A stretch of 57,419 nucleotides of DNA from Flavobacteriaceae bacterium (GCA_013001285.1 JABDMU010000054.1:1-57419), one strand, 5' to 3'; counted from the first letter of the stretch, positions 26,414 through 35,686 are shown. The notes: generated from the sequence alone by a model not told the origin. Program-made: numbers and translations.

Positions 26414-27736
26414 ATGATTTACACAATGATATTACAAGCAGGTACATTTGGAACAGTTTTAGCAACCGTCGTGGCATTCTTATTTGTGACACTATTATTG
26501 GTTGCATTACTGTTATTTGTAAAACAAAAATTATCACCTTCTGGTCCAGTAAAAATAATGATCAACGGTGAACGCGAAATAGAAGTGGCATCAGGAAGTA
26601 GTTTATTGACTACTCTTGGTTCTGAAAAGATCTTTTTACCATCGGCTTGTGGTGGCGGTGGAACTTGTATCCAATGTGAATGCCATGTGCTTTCGGGTGG
26701 AGGTGAAGCTCTACCAACAGAGACCCCACATTTCACAAGAAAAGAATTGAAACAAGGCGCACGTTTGTCATGTCAGGTAAAGGTGAAACAAGATATGGAG
26801 ATCACAATTCCGGAAGAAGTTTTCGGAATTAAAAAATGGGAAGCAACTGTTGTTCGAAATTATAATGTGGCGTCTTTTATTAAAGAATTTGTAGTCGAGA
26901 TCCCTGAAGATATGGGCTATAAAGCTGGTGGATATATTCAGATTGAAATTCCACCATGCGAAATAAAATACGAAGATATCGATATCACAGCGCATCCTGA
27001 AGAACACGAAACGCCTGATAAATTTCAACCAGAATGGGATAAATTTGGATTATGGCCATTGGTTATGAAAAATACTGAAGTTGTAGAACGCGCCTATTCC
27101 ATGGCTTCTTATCCTGCGGAAGGGCGAGAGATCATGCTCAATGTTCGTATTGCAACACCACCATGGGACCGTTCAAAAAATGGATGGATGGATGTTAATC
27201 CTGGTATCGCGTCGTCTTATATCTTCGCTCAAAAGCCTGGTGATAAGGTAACCATCTCAGGACCATATGGTGAGTTCTTCATCAATGAGTCTGAAAGTGA
27301 AATGCTTTACGTTGGTGGTGGTGCTGGAATGGCACCAATGCGTTCGCACCTTTACCATTTGTTCAAGACCCTAAAGACTGGTCGTAAAGTGACTTATTGG
27401 TATGGTGGACGATCAAAACGTGAGTTATTCTATATTGAGCACTTTAGAGAACTGGAAAGAGAATTCCCGAACTTTAAATTCTACATGGCTTTATCTGAAC
27501 CTTTAGAGGAGGATAACTGGAAAGTAAAAAAAGATATCAATGACGAAGAAGGTGATGGATTTGTAGGGTTTATTCATAATTGTGTGATCGATAACTACCT
27601 AAATCATCATGAGGCACCGGAAGATATTGAATTGTACTTCTGTGGACCTCCTTTAATGAACCAAGCGGTTCAAAAAATGGGAGAGGACTTCGGAATTCCT
27701 GATGAACATATCAGATTTGATGATTTTGGAGGATAG
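26414..27736 (+). CDS. nqrF: Na+-translocating NADH:quinone reductase subunit F
   Basis: NADH-oxidising entry subunit with one N-terminal helix (GTVLATVVAFLFVTLLLVAL), a 2Fe-2S ferredoxin domain with Cys ligands in PSACGGGGTCIQCECHVL and RLSCQVKV, and an FNR-like domain: FAD-binding ERAYSMASYPAE, NAD-binding MLYVGGGAGMAPMRSHLYH and C-terminal ELYFCGPPLMNQAV. Electrons pass from FAD to the ferredoxin centre and on to NqrD/E. At 440 aa it is about 30 longer than Vibrio NqrF, with an insertion after ECEIKYEDIDITAHPEEHE-like residues in the FAD domain. Last gene of the operon, followed by a strong terminator. Confidence 0.97.
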   Translation: MIYTMILQAGTFGTVLATVVAFLFVTLLLVALLLFVKQKLSPSGPVKIMINGEREIEVASGSSLLTTLGSEKIFLPSACGGGGTCIQCECHVLSGGGEALPTETPHFTRKELKQGARLSCQVKVKQDMEITIPEEVFGIKKWEATVVRNYNVASFIKEFVVEIPEDMGYKAGGYIQIEIPPCEIKYEDIDITAHPEEHETPDKFQPEWDKFGLWPLVMKNTEVVERAYSMASYPAEGREIMLNVRIATPPWDRSKNGWMDVNPGIASSYIFAQKPGDKVTISGPYGEFFINESESEMLYVGGGAGMAPMRSHLYHLFKTLKTGRKVTYWYGGRSKRELFYIEHFRELEREFPNFKFYMALSEPLEEDNWKVKKDINDEEGDGFVGFIHNCVIDNYLNHHEAPEDIELYFCGPPLMNQAVQKMGEDFGIPDEHIRFDDFGG

Positions 27737-27760
27737 TCATTTTAACATGATATAATATAA

Positions 27761-27790
27761 AACCCAGCATATGATGCTGGGTTTTTTTAT
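27761..27790 (+). terminator. Rho-independent terminator of the nqr operon
   Basis: AACCCAGCAT pairs perfectly with ATGCTGGGTT around an ATG centre and is followed by six T residues, 24 bp after the nqrF stop. It separates nqrF from the convergent protease gene. Confidence 0.9.
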
Positions 27791-27822
27791 GAGCTCTATT
27801 AAATAAGAACACAATCTTATAA

Positions 27823-30800
27823 TTATTTCTTTATTATTTTATAAATCATCCTTTCACCATGTTGCTCATAAATGAAAAACAGGATTCCGGGTTTGAAATC
27901 AGATACATCAATTTGAATATTTGATGATCCTTTCAAATGATAATCTTCTTTATGTAAAAATCTACCGGTTTGATCTAAAATTATAATGCTTCCCTCAACA
28001 TTGTTATCTGGAAACTTCAGATGGACGAAATCGCTAACTGGGTTAGGATATAATTTAAGTTGTTCATCATTTAGTTCATTTAATACTGGAAATTCAGGTT
28101 CAGATTGATCAAAAGGTTGAGCCAAAGTTTCCGGACAAGGATCTGCATTTGAACCATTCGCCGATTTGGAAGCACTACTACAACCTTGAGTGATGACTTC
28201 CCATTGTAACCTGCCTCCATCTGTATAGATATAAAAAATATGTGTTCCTGGTAAAAATAGTTCTGGTGGTGATCCAATAAATTCTGCGTTTCCTTTTAAG
28301 CGATTATTTGTGCCATTAGGGATATAAATAGGCACATCTAATAGGTTGGTATATTCAAACTGTAGTAAGGTTGTTATGCTGGGGTTCTCAGGTAATGTTG
28401 CTGGACTTTGACAAATCCCAGAGGCTTTTATTCGTTCATTACATCCAACTACTGGGTTTACAAATAATGACCCTGGCGTTTGTGTAATGGTATAAGTATC
28501 GTAACCTGTAAGGCCTGAAAGATCGGCATATACTATATATGTTCCTCCAGCCAAGTCACCCGTTTGAATAACGCCGTTTTCGTCTTCAATAATAAAATTT
28601 GTAAAGGTTGGAGTCGCATCATCACATACAAGTCCGGTTGCTACAATACTGAAATCAGTTGGAATCGCATCGTCCTCTGATATTAACGACGATCCTATTT
28701 CCAAATGAAGATCAGCGTTTACGATAGTCAAATTACCGGGTTGATAACTGATATTATAATTATTTAACTGAATTTCGGGGGATACAGAAATGGTTGAATC
28801 TTGAGTACAAGCATCATCAGGAGTAAATGATAGTTCTCCTAATAGCTCTGAAATATTTTCATTGAAGGGTAAAACTTCTGGCGTTGTACTTATACCGAAT
28901 TCTGGTAGATCTTCCTGACCATAGGTTATCGTTGCATCATCTGCGGTCACGGTTAGATCTGCTGGTAGGATGACAAGCGCTGTTGGCTTATACTTGATCT
29001 CAAAATTGGTGTCTAAAATACCACCAGGAATTACATATTGGGTACCAGCATCTATCCCTGTAATAACATTTATTGGTTTAATATCAATAGGAACTTCACC
29101 TAAGGCATCATCACCATTCAGAATGACCAGGATATTTTCGAATGCATTTAAAAGGGGTGTACCTTCACTATTTACTAAAGGAATACCATTGACAAGGGCT
29201 AAACCATTGACAAGTGCTAAACCATTCACTATGGAGAGTCCGTTGACCAAGGAGAGTCCGTTTACCAGACTTACGCCGTTAACCAAAGGAATCCCATTTA
29301 TAAGTGCGAGACCATTCACTAAGGAGAGTCCATTGACCAATGAAATTCCATCTGTAATTGAAGAGAAAGTTCCATCGGCGATAGCATCCTCAGAAAAAAG
29401 ATCAGCTCCAAAGTTGACAAGTTTTTCAGTTCCATTTCCATTGACCAAAGAAAGACCATTCTGTGCTAATGTGCCTGACATATCAACCGTGTTTTGTGAG
29501 ACGAAGAAGGATTTATTGACCAATGAAATACCGTTAATGGTTGGTTCGTCGTTTACCAGGGAAATCCCGTTCACTAAAGAAAGACCATTAACCAAAGAAA
29601 TACCATTGACCAAAGACAAAGCGTTCACATGATTTACGGCAAAGGTGTTGGCAACTCCCGAATCTACCTCCAAATCGGTTTCATCTGGTGTTCCAAAAGA
29701 ATAATCAAAACTAATATCTGGTAGCGGGTCACCATAACTTATGTCATTCATGGCTTGTGGTGATATAGTTACTTGCATTGGCGTTATATTTAAGACACCT
29801 GGCTCAATAATAAAATTATATAACTCTAACAAGGCAACATTGACATCGGTTAAAGTCAATTCGATAGCATAGATGCCTACATTGGAATTGGGAGCAGCAG
29901 CCGTTGCCATTGAAACTGATGGTAATAAAAGATTCAGTTCTTCTAGTACAAGAGGATCTTCGTTATCACCAACCTTTGTTATGAAGGAAAACTCAGGATC
30001 TGCTTCACCATATCTTCGTGAAGCACTATCGGGTTGCAGGATTACATCTGTGATGATGGGATCATTAAAAGTTAAAATTTCTGATGTACCACCATCTGAG
30101 CCATTTGTTAATGGACCAGGTTCAGTATACACATAGATGGGAGGATTCCCCATAAATTCTGGTATGATAGCAGTTAAGGTATTGGTATCAACAAAAGTAG
30201 TTGCTATCTCTTCGCCACGAAATATCACGACAGATGATTCATCAAAGGAGTTGCCCTCAAGAATGAGCTCAAAGGCTATATCCCCAGGATTGTAAATTGA
30301 TGTATCTAAATTTTCAAGATTAAAACTTATCAGGTTTGGCGATGGATTTGAAAATGCACCAATGGATTCATCGGCTAAAATGAAACCATGACCAGTTTTA
30401 TTATCGAAACCAGCAAGCTCCATATCAATGGCATTGTCTGCTAATAAACTACGGACACTTAAATTTGGGTCTGAATTCGCAATATCAACGCCGAAGGTTG
30501 TCTTGGCTTCGATAATTAAGGCCGCTACACCAGCGGCATGCGGTGCTGAAGCAGAGGTCCCGAAGAAATTGGGTAATGAATTGCCATCAAAATCAGGTGC
30601 CCCCAATTCTACTGAGGTATCTCCTCCAGTGGGCGCCATGATATCAGGTTTGTTTCTTAAAAGACCATTAGTTGTTGTGCCTCCAAGAGATGATGATTCT
30701 TGGGCTACAAGTGCTCCTCCATAATTGGGCGTATTATCATAACGAACTGCGCCAACCGTAATTGCTCCTTCTGCGTTAGCATGACCCACAACAGTTGAGC

Positions 30801-32748
30801 TATTTGCTGGTGGTACAGCTTCAAAATCTCCATTTTCTCCAGCTCTAAATACCACATATTTGAACATGGGTGGCGCACCGGTCCCAAAGGCGTTCTCAAT
30901 GACGATATTAGTTGTGGTTGGGTTGATTACTGTGAAGGGCATAATTTCAACAGGATCTGCGCCTAAATTATTTCTGTTGAACCCATATTGTATATTACCA
31001 TCATTACCTGCGAGGTAAATATCCATATCATTCATTGCACCAGTATTTGAGCCAAACGAATAGAAATCATCATCCCATTGAAGAACGACGATATAAGATC
31101 CAACATCCAAATTGAGTTGTTGTAAAGCATTATTTCCGCCAAAATCGTGACGTAATGGATTTGATGCAGATGGTGAAAATGTAGACTGATAAGATCGTGA
31201 GCCAAAATTACCAGCAGATGTAAAATAACTCACACCATTGTTGGTTGCTTCGTTAATGGCATCAGCAATGATACCATCTCTAAAGAACGGTGCTTTCATA
31301 TAGGTGAGGTCATCTACAATGACATCACAACCCAAAGTGACAAGTTCAGCAATTCCTGCTGCCATGTTCCCTTCCGATATGAATCCAGTTCTAAAATACA
31401 ATTGAGCATCGGGTGCAACGTCATGTACGATTTGTAGCATAGCGCGACCTTCATCACTTGCTACTCCAAAGGGATAATCCTGTACAACAGTTATAGGATT
31501 TTCAGCTCCTGGAAGGTCTTGATTTACAATGTCAGTTTGTACAGCTGCACTGGTTCCGGCAACAACTCCAGATTTTCTATCAAAACTATCTGAGATAACG
31601 CCCACTTTAATATTATCACCAGTTACATTCCATCCTAATCTCGCAATATTTGAATTTTGAGCTGCGTCACCTTGGCTATCAATGAGTCCTGCATTTGGTA
31701 TAGGTGGAGAAACTTCATAAACTTGGTTGATAATATCAGATCGTGGATTGAGATCAGTAAGATTAGCAATTGGGAAGAACACAGTAATCACTCGTTCGTC
31801 ATCTTGTGGGTTATATACATCTGAGATATAGTCATCAGGATTTATTCCAAAGCTGCTTAAAAACGCAGCTACAGCATTAAATTGACCATTGAAGGTGACG
31901 ACCTCTATAAGGACTTCATCATTTTCATTAATGATGTATATGAATGTGTTATTTGGCTCGTTTGGATCGTAATTGTTAAAAAGGGAGGTTAATGCTGACC
32001 CAATGATATCATCAACTTTGGAATTGGGAGGATATCCGGGTAATATGTCACAATTAACTAGAATACATTCACATACCGCGGCAACTTCTGCTTCTGTGCT
32101 AGGTGAACCTGGGAGTCCGCTGCCTCCTTGACTATAAAAATAAATTGTATTTGAGTCCCAAGTACCAGAGTTGTTGATACTTCCATTTTCAGTTTTTATG
32201 CTTCCAAGACCTGAAACTGAACCATTATTTAAAAAATTACCTTCTATTAGTTGAACACAAGCATTGGTCAATACTAATTGAGTGTCATTTATAAAATTAC
32301 CATCTTTTATCATTATCGCATTGGTAAGCTGAATGATGCCTTGATTTTTAAGTACGCCAGGTCCAATGGCAATTTCACCCTGATCAACAACCAATAGGCC
32401 TCCTGAGTTCACATTAATATTACTTGTTGTTGTAAATTTTGCATTATTGAGAACATACAATTCAGCGTTGTTTTTTAATTTTATGGGATTATTAGTAATG
32501 AAAATGATATCATGATTGATGGTAATTGTAGCGTTATTTATTTCGTAATTTGGGAACGGATTATTGTTGCAATTACCTCCTGAGCAATCCCAAGCTGTTG
32601 GATCTTCCCAGTTGTCAGATAAACCTGTAGTTGTATAGTTTTGTCCATTTACCCAGAGAGTAAATAACAAAAAAAATAAACTTGATAATATAATGTTGTT
32701 GGTTGGTTTCGTGGTGAAGTAAAAACCACTTGCAGTTGTAGATTTCAT
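27823..32748 (-). CDS. Giant T9SS-secreted subtilisin-like peptidase with hexapeptide-repeat tract and MBG domains
   Basis: A 1641-residue exported protein. Order: signal peptide (to VNGQ, about 36); a strand-rich region like a parallel beta-helix (about 70-200, repeating patterns such as NNGSVSGLG); a subtilase/sedolisin-like domain (about 370-800) with VGVISDSFD (Asp about 385), DEGRAMLQIVHDVAPDA (about 432-448) and GTSASAPHAAG (nucleophile Ser about 731); an Ig-like segment; MBG-type domains (ITPMQVTISPQAMNDISYG; LTVTADDATITYGQEDLP) interrupted at about 1040-1193 by 16 copies of G-[LIV]-[SAP]-[LI]-[VI]-N; and a T9SS sorting domain (LYPNPVSDFVHLKF ... YKIIKK, about 1563-1641). Where subtilisins have the HGT histidine this protein has Glu (DEGRAM). 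Substrate unknown; a cell-surface or adhesive role is inferred. Confidence 0.88.
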   Translation of the reverse strand: MKSTTASGFYFTTKPTNNIILSSLFFLLFTLWVNGQNYTTTGLSDNWEDPTAWDCSGGNCNNNPFPNYEINNATITINHDIIFITNNPIKLKNNAELYVLNNAKFTTTSNINVNSGGLLVVDQGEIAIGPGVLKNQGIIQLTNAIMIKDGNFINDTQLVLTNACVQLIEGNFLNNGSVSGLGSIKTENGSINNSGTWDSNTIYFYSQGGSGLPGSPSTEAEVAAVCECILVNCDILPGYPPNSKVDDIIGSALTSLFNNYDPNEPNNTFIYIINENDEVLIEVVTFNGQFNAVAAFLSSFGINPDDYISDVYNPQDDERVITVFFPIANLTDLNPRSDIINQVYEVSPPIPNAGLIDSQGDAAQNSNIARLGWNVTGDNIKVGVISDSFDRKSGVVAGTSAAVQTDIVNQDLPGAENPITVVQDYPFGVASDEGRAMLQIVHDVAPDAQLYFRTGFISEGNMAAGIAELVTLGCDVIVDDLTYMKAPFFRDGIIADAINEATNNGVSYFTSAGNFGSRSYQSTFSPSASNPLRHDFGGNNALQQLNLDVGSYIVVLQWDDDFYSFGSNTGAMNDMDIYLAGNDGNIQYGFNRNNLGADPVEIMPFTVINPTTTNIVIENAFGTGAPPMFKYVVFRAGENGDFEAVPPANSSTVVGHANAEGAITVGAVRYDNTPNYGGALVAQESSSLGGTTTNGLLRNKPDIMAPTGGDTSVELGAPDFDGNSLPNFFGTSASAPHAAGVAALIIEAKTTFGVDIANSDPNLSVRSLLADNAIDMELAGFDNKTGHGFILADESIGAFSNPSPNLISFNLENLDTSIYNPGDIAFELILEGNSFDESSVVIFRGEEIATTFVDTNTLTAIIPEFMGNPPIYVYTEPGPLTNGSDGGTSEILTFNDPIITDVILQPDSASRRYGEADPEFSFITKVGDNEDPLVLEELNLLLPSVSMATAAAPNSNVGIYAIELTLTDVNVALLELYNFIIEPGVLNITPMQVTISPQAMNDISYGDPLPDISFDYSFGTPDETDLEVDSGVANTFAVNHVNALSLVNGISLVNGLSLVNGISLVNDEPTINGISLVNKSFFVSQNTVDMSGTLAQNGLSLVNGNGTEKLVNFGADLFSEDAIADGTFSSITDGISLVNGLSLVNGLALINGIPLVNGVSLVNGLSLVNGLSIVNGLALVNGLALVNGIPLVNSEGTPLLNAFENILVILNGDDALGEVPIDIKPINVITGIDAGTQYVIPGGILDTNFEIKYKPTALVILPADLTVTADDATITYGQEDLPEFGISTTPEVLPFNENISELLGELSFTPDDACTQDSTISVSPEIQLNNYNISYQPGNLTIVNADLHLEIGSSLISEDDAIPTDFSIVATGLVCDDATPTFTNFIIEDENGVIQTGDLAGGTYIVYADLSGLTGYDTYTITQTPGSLFVNPVVGCNERIKASGICQSPATLPENPSITTLLQFEYTNLLDVPIYIPNGTNNRLKGNAEFIGSPPELFLPGTHIFYIYTDGGRLQWEVITQGCSSASKSANGSNADPCPETLAQPFDQSEPEFPVLNELNDEQLKLYPNPVSDFVHLKFPDNNVEGSIIILDQTGRFLHKEDYHLKGSSNIQIDVSDFKPGILFFIYEQHGERMIYKIIKK
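29170..29349 (-). repeat. Ten tandem 18-bp units encoding the hexapeptide G-x-S/A/P-L-V-N
   Basis: Ten uninterrupted 18-bp units inside the secreted peptidase gene, coding GISLVN, GLSLVN, GLALIN, GIPLVN, GVSLVN, GLSLVN, GLSIVN, GLALVN, GLALVN, GIPLVN. Codons differ from copy to copy while the amino acids are kept, so selection on the protein is likely. The hexad matches a left-handed beta-helix period only loosely (Asn where that motif has Gly/Ala/Glu/Asp). Confidence 0.92.
29440..29457 (-). repeat. Isolated hexapeptide unit GLSLVN
   Basis: One more copy of the 18-bp unit, separated by 19 codons from the six-hexad block to its right and by a longer spacer from the ten-unit block to its left. 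Confidence 0.8.
29515..29622 (-). repeat. Six hexads (five canonical) of the same 18-bp unit
   Basis: Codes ALSLVN, GISLVN, GLSLVN, GISLVN, the degenerate DEPTIN and GISLVN. The degenerate unit still has exactly six residues, so the register is preserved across it. Confidence 0.88.
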
Positions 32749-32783
32749 AATAGTCGACTTAAATTACCTCATAAGTCTAAATC

Positions 32784-32800
32784 CTGATGATTATCATCAG
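32784..32800. promoter_or_regulatory. Perfect dyad upstream of the secreted peptidase gene
   Basis: CTGATGA-TTA-TCATCAG, seven base pairs around a 3-nt centre, 36 bp upstream of the peptidase start codon on the minus strand. It could be an operator or a leader hairpin. The rest of the 269-bp gap up to the HD-domain gene shows no gene and no clear TAnnTTTG promoter. Confidence 0.3.
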
Positions 32801-33017
32801 TATTCATAAGCCATATCTAGAAGCGGGCAAGTCGCTATGAATAATTATAAAGGAGACTATTAAGATATTGCATATCAGATGAATAACAAAATATTGAAAT
32901 GCTAATACTTTTAATTTAACATTTAATTAACATAAAGACTAATCTTATTCAGAAGTTGTGACGTTTCGACAACTTTTTATTTACTCTAGAATGCCTCTCA
33001 AAAAAAGAATATAATTT

Positions 33018-33611
33018 TTAGAGCTTTTTGGCTTTGAGTTCCTTAAGTTTTTTAATTTTTAATTTGCGGCGGTTCCATTTAGCATAGAGAGTGTGGTATT
33101 CATGATTTTCCAGAAACTTGATTTGAAGATCCAGCCATTCTTCTTCGGTTTTAATAACTCCAAGATGCAAAAACTCTTGATTCAGGTTTTCACTAAGTTC
33201 ATCGTAATCGTTTCTTCCTAAGTAGTCCAAATCAGCATCTGCAAGAATCTTATCATAAAAAGTTTTTGGTTGTTGTGGAATTTTGGTAGCTCTGATCATT
33301 TGGTTCACAATTGCTATCTCATCTTTTGTAAGAATGGGTTCTAGCATGGGCTCTATCAACGTAATGCTGCGTTCTTCATGATCAATAGGTGATACCGTAT
33401 ATCCAAAATCATGACTTATAGCAGCAATTCGAATAAGCTTGGCCATATGATCATCAATTTTATATAGCCTGATATATTTATCACAAACATTAGCCACATC
33501 AATAATATGATCGTAAGAATGATAACTTAAATGTGAAGCTAATTTCTCCTTGTATTCATCTAGAATTTGGAAACAAATATTTGGATATGTCTTTTTATTA
33601 TCAAGAGTCAT
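33018..33611 (-). CDS. HD-domain phosphohydrolase-like protein
   Basis: A 197-residue soluble protein with the metal-binding pattern of the HD superfamily: YHSYDHIIDVANV (His35), AAISHDFGYTVS (His-Asp pair near 69-70) and LADADLDYLG (Asp near 117-120). Members hydrolyse phosphate esters, often of nucleotides, but the substrate of this one is unknown; the DHEERS segment after the HD pair also resembles nucleotide-handling members. The C-terminus is Lys-rich. It lies 122 bp downstream of the adenylate cyclase gene on the same strand, so a shared role in cyclic-nucleotide signalling is conceivable but only inferred. Confidence 0.85.
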   Translation of the reverse strand: MTLDNKKTYPNICFQILDEYKEKLASHLSYHSYDHIIDVANVCDKYIRLYKIDDHMAKLIRIAAISHDFGYTVSPIDHEERSITLIEPMLEPILTKDEIAIVNQMIRATKIPQQPKTFYDKILADADLDYLGRNDYDELSENLNQEFLHLGVIKTEEEWLDLQIKFLENHEYHTLYAKWNRRKLKIKKLKELKAKKL

Positions 33612-33733
33612 GTATATCTGATTCTAAGAATTAGTATTCTTACAATTTTCATGCTTATTTTTCTCGATTATCCCCAAAATCGATTTGAATTATTATTAAA
33701 ATTAAAACAATATATATTTAAAATAATATTTTT

Positions 33734-35686
33734 TTAAGTTTTCTCACCAATTTTTTCTTCAGCATAATACATATTAAGCAATTGTTCATTCTTTGCTGTT
33801 ATCTTACCTCTATAGGTGAAATTATACTTATTTTTTAAATGTTGATAGGTGTTTTCTGAAACATTGATTTTTCCTGGTTCGGAATTACTCTCCATGCGAG
33901 CCGCTATATTTACAGTATTACCCCAAATATCGTACTGAAATTTCTTGTTGCCAACAACTCCAGCTACCACTGGACCCGTATTTATTCCAATACGTACCTT
34001 AAAAGGATAAATTCCATTTGGTGGATTCTGTTGTGTTTCCTTTACAAATTCTAAAATCTCTAATGCCGCCAATAATGCATTTTCAGTATGTGTGCTATTC
34101 TGTGTTGGCAGTCCACCAGCACACATGTAAGCATCACCAATGGTTTTGATTTTCTCCAGGTTGTGCTTTTCTGTGATTAAATCGAATTTCTTGAAAAAAT
34201 AATCCAAGCTTTGAACGAGTTCCTCAGCAGGAATTTCTTCCGCAACCAAGGAAAATTCCTTAAAATCAGTAAATAACACTGTAACTTCCTTAAAGTATTT
34301 TGCCTTTATGAATCCTTGCGCTTTTAACTCTTCAGCCGTTTCTTTGGGAAGAATGTTCAGCAGAATGCTTTCACTTTTATTACGCTCTTTTGCAAGACGT
34401 GCGTTGGATTTTTGGATAAATCTGAAACGTAAAAAAATACCTCCAGTCATAGCTAAAAACAAAGCAGCAATAGCATACAATAATCTTTTTGATGCCGTGG
34501 TGCGTTCAATTTGCGTTTGTTTTAATTCATTATCAATATTAAGCAGTTTTATTTCACGCTCTTTATTTTCCAGATCATATTGAAATCGCATGTTGCTTAT
34601 AGATTCCTCATAAGAATCGTTTCTAATAGTATCGCTTACGGCGGCAAAAAGCTGTTGATAATTATAGGCATTTCTGTAATCTTTCAAGCCTGAATAAGCT
34701 TTAGATAGTCCTTCGTAGGCATCCTTTTTATCTCGGTAAACTCCAGTAACTTCCGTTAATTTAAGCCCTTCTTTAAAATTTGTAACGGCCTCTGCATAAG
34801 CCTCCTGTTCAATTAAAACCTCTCCTAAGCTAATAAGTGCCTTGGTTTTCTCTAACTTAGCATCATTAAGGTCTGCCGCTTCTATGGCTTTTAGATGATA
34901 CTCTTTTGCCAAACCATAACTTTTAAGGTCTTTATAAGCCTTACCCATATAATTGTATGTATGAGAAAGACTATTTCCAGATCTTGTATATGCATCTAAT
35001 GCTTCATTGAGATAAGGCAAGGCTGCTTCTGGATCACCATTTTTTAAATTTAATTCGGCAATATTGATAGCTGCTGCTCCAACACCTTCATCATATCCCA
35101 TATTACTAAATATAGTCTTAGCCTTATTAAAGGATTCAAAGGCATCCTGATAGGTTGTTTCTTCATTAGAATATACGGTACCAATATTCAAGTATGCTGT
35201 TCCAACTCGAGATGAATCGTTAATTTTTTCGGCAATTTTTACTGATCTTATAAAATAATCTAAAGCCTTAGGGTCATCACCTTTTGTTTGATAAACCGCA
35301 CCTAAATTGTTTAGCAGGTTGCTTATACCAGTCTCGTCATCGATCTCCTGAAAAATGGCTAAGGACTTTTCCCAATAAATTAAAACATCGGAGAATTCTC
35401 CCTTGACATAATGACCAAGACCCATATTCTTATAGGCATAAGCCAATCCTTTTTTAAAATCGATTGAAGTAGCGAGCTCAATAGCCTCATTCGAATAAAC
35501 CATCGAAGAATCTGGCTGTGATCGAAAGAGCTGAGAAGATATTTCTATCAACGCGTTAACTTTTGTGCTATCATTTGCTTGTTCTTTGACAAGACGTTTA
35601 AGTTCTTCTATGCTTTGTCCGTTTTGACTAAAAGAATTAAGTGCCAAGAAGCTGAGAATAATAAAAAAAAGGGTGTTCCTATTCAT
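33734..35686 (-). CDS. TPR-containing membrane class III adenylate cyclase
   Basis: Membrane protein that probably makes cAMP from ATP. Layout: signal peptide or signal anchor MNRNTLFFIILSFLALNSFS; about seven to eight TPR repeats (about 50-350; for example NNLGAVYQTKGDDPKALDYF); one helix (RLLYAIAALFLAMTGGIFL, about 400-420); a cytoplasmic catalytic domain (about 460-645). Metal-binding Asp residues are in VLFTDFKEFS and TIGDAYMCAGGLP. Base-selecting residues are Lys in KIKTIGD and Asp in QYDIWGNTVNIAARM, the adenylate type (guanylate cyclases have Glu and Cys). The ATG giving 650 aa is used; the codon before it is TTG. Periplasmic TPRs may sense a ligand. An HD-domain gene follows. Confidence 0.9.
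   Translation of the reverse strand: MNRNTLFFIILSFLALNSFSQNGQSIEELKRLVKEQANDSTKVNALIEISSQLFRSQPDSSMVYSNEAIELATSIDFKKGLAYAYKNMGLGHYVKGEFSDVLIYWEKSLAIFQEIDDETGISNLLNNLGAVYQTKGDDPKALDYFIRSVKIAEKINDSSRVGTAYLNIGTVYSNEETTYQDAFESFNKAKTIFSNMGYDEGVGAAAINIAELNLKNGDPEAALPYLNEALDAYTRSGNSLSHTYNYMGKAYKDLKSYGLAKEYHLKAIEAADLNDAKLEKTKALISLGEVLIEQEAYAEAVTNFKEGLKLTEVTGVYRDKKDAYEGLSKAYSGLKDYRNAYNYQQLFAAVSDTIRNDSYEESISNMRFQYDLENKEREIKLLNIDNELKQTQIERTTASKRLLYAIAALFLAMTGGIFLRFRFIQKSNARLAKERNKSESILLNILPKETAEELKAQGFIKAKYFKEVTVLFTDFKEFSLVAEEIPAEELVQSLDYFFKKFDLITEKHNLEKIKTIGDAYMCAGGLPTQNSTHTENALLAALEILEFVKETQQNPPNGIYPFKVRIGINTGPVVAGVVGNKKFQYDIWGNTVNIAARMESNSEPGKINVSENTYQHLKNKYNFTYRGKITAKNEQLLNMYYAEEKIGEKT

Noticed and set aside
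26640-26780. Possible frameshift or fusion in nqrF because of its 440-residue length
   Set aside because: Fe-S, FAD and NAD motifs are all in one intact frame; the extra residues are an insertion in the FAD domain.
28970-29632. Open frame of 220 codons on the plus strand across the repeat tract (PLTKE/PFTKE-like repeats)
   Set aside because: It is the antisense reading of the 18-bp repeats in the protease gene; any frame over a stop-free repeat stays open. The minus-strand protein has signal peptide, domains and sorting signal.
29170-29640. Possible CRISPR-like or satellite repeat array
   Set aside because: Units are 18 bp, without spacers, drift at synonymous positions and encode an in-frame hexapeptide; there are no cas genes.
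33018-35686. Cyclase plus neighbour as a Pycsar- or CBASS-type anti-phage system
   Set aside because: The cyclase is a TPR-membrane adenylate cyclase with a signal sequence, and the neighbour is a soluble HD protein without an effector domain (no TM, TIR, nuclease). No other defence genes are near.
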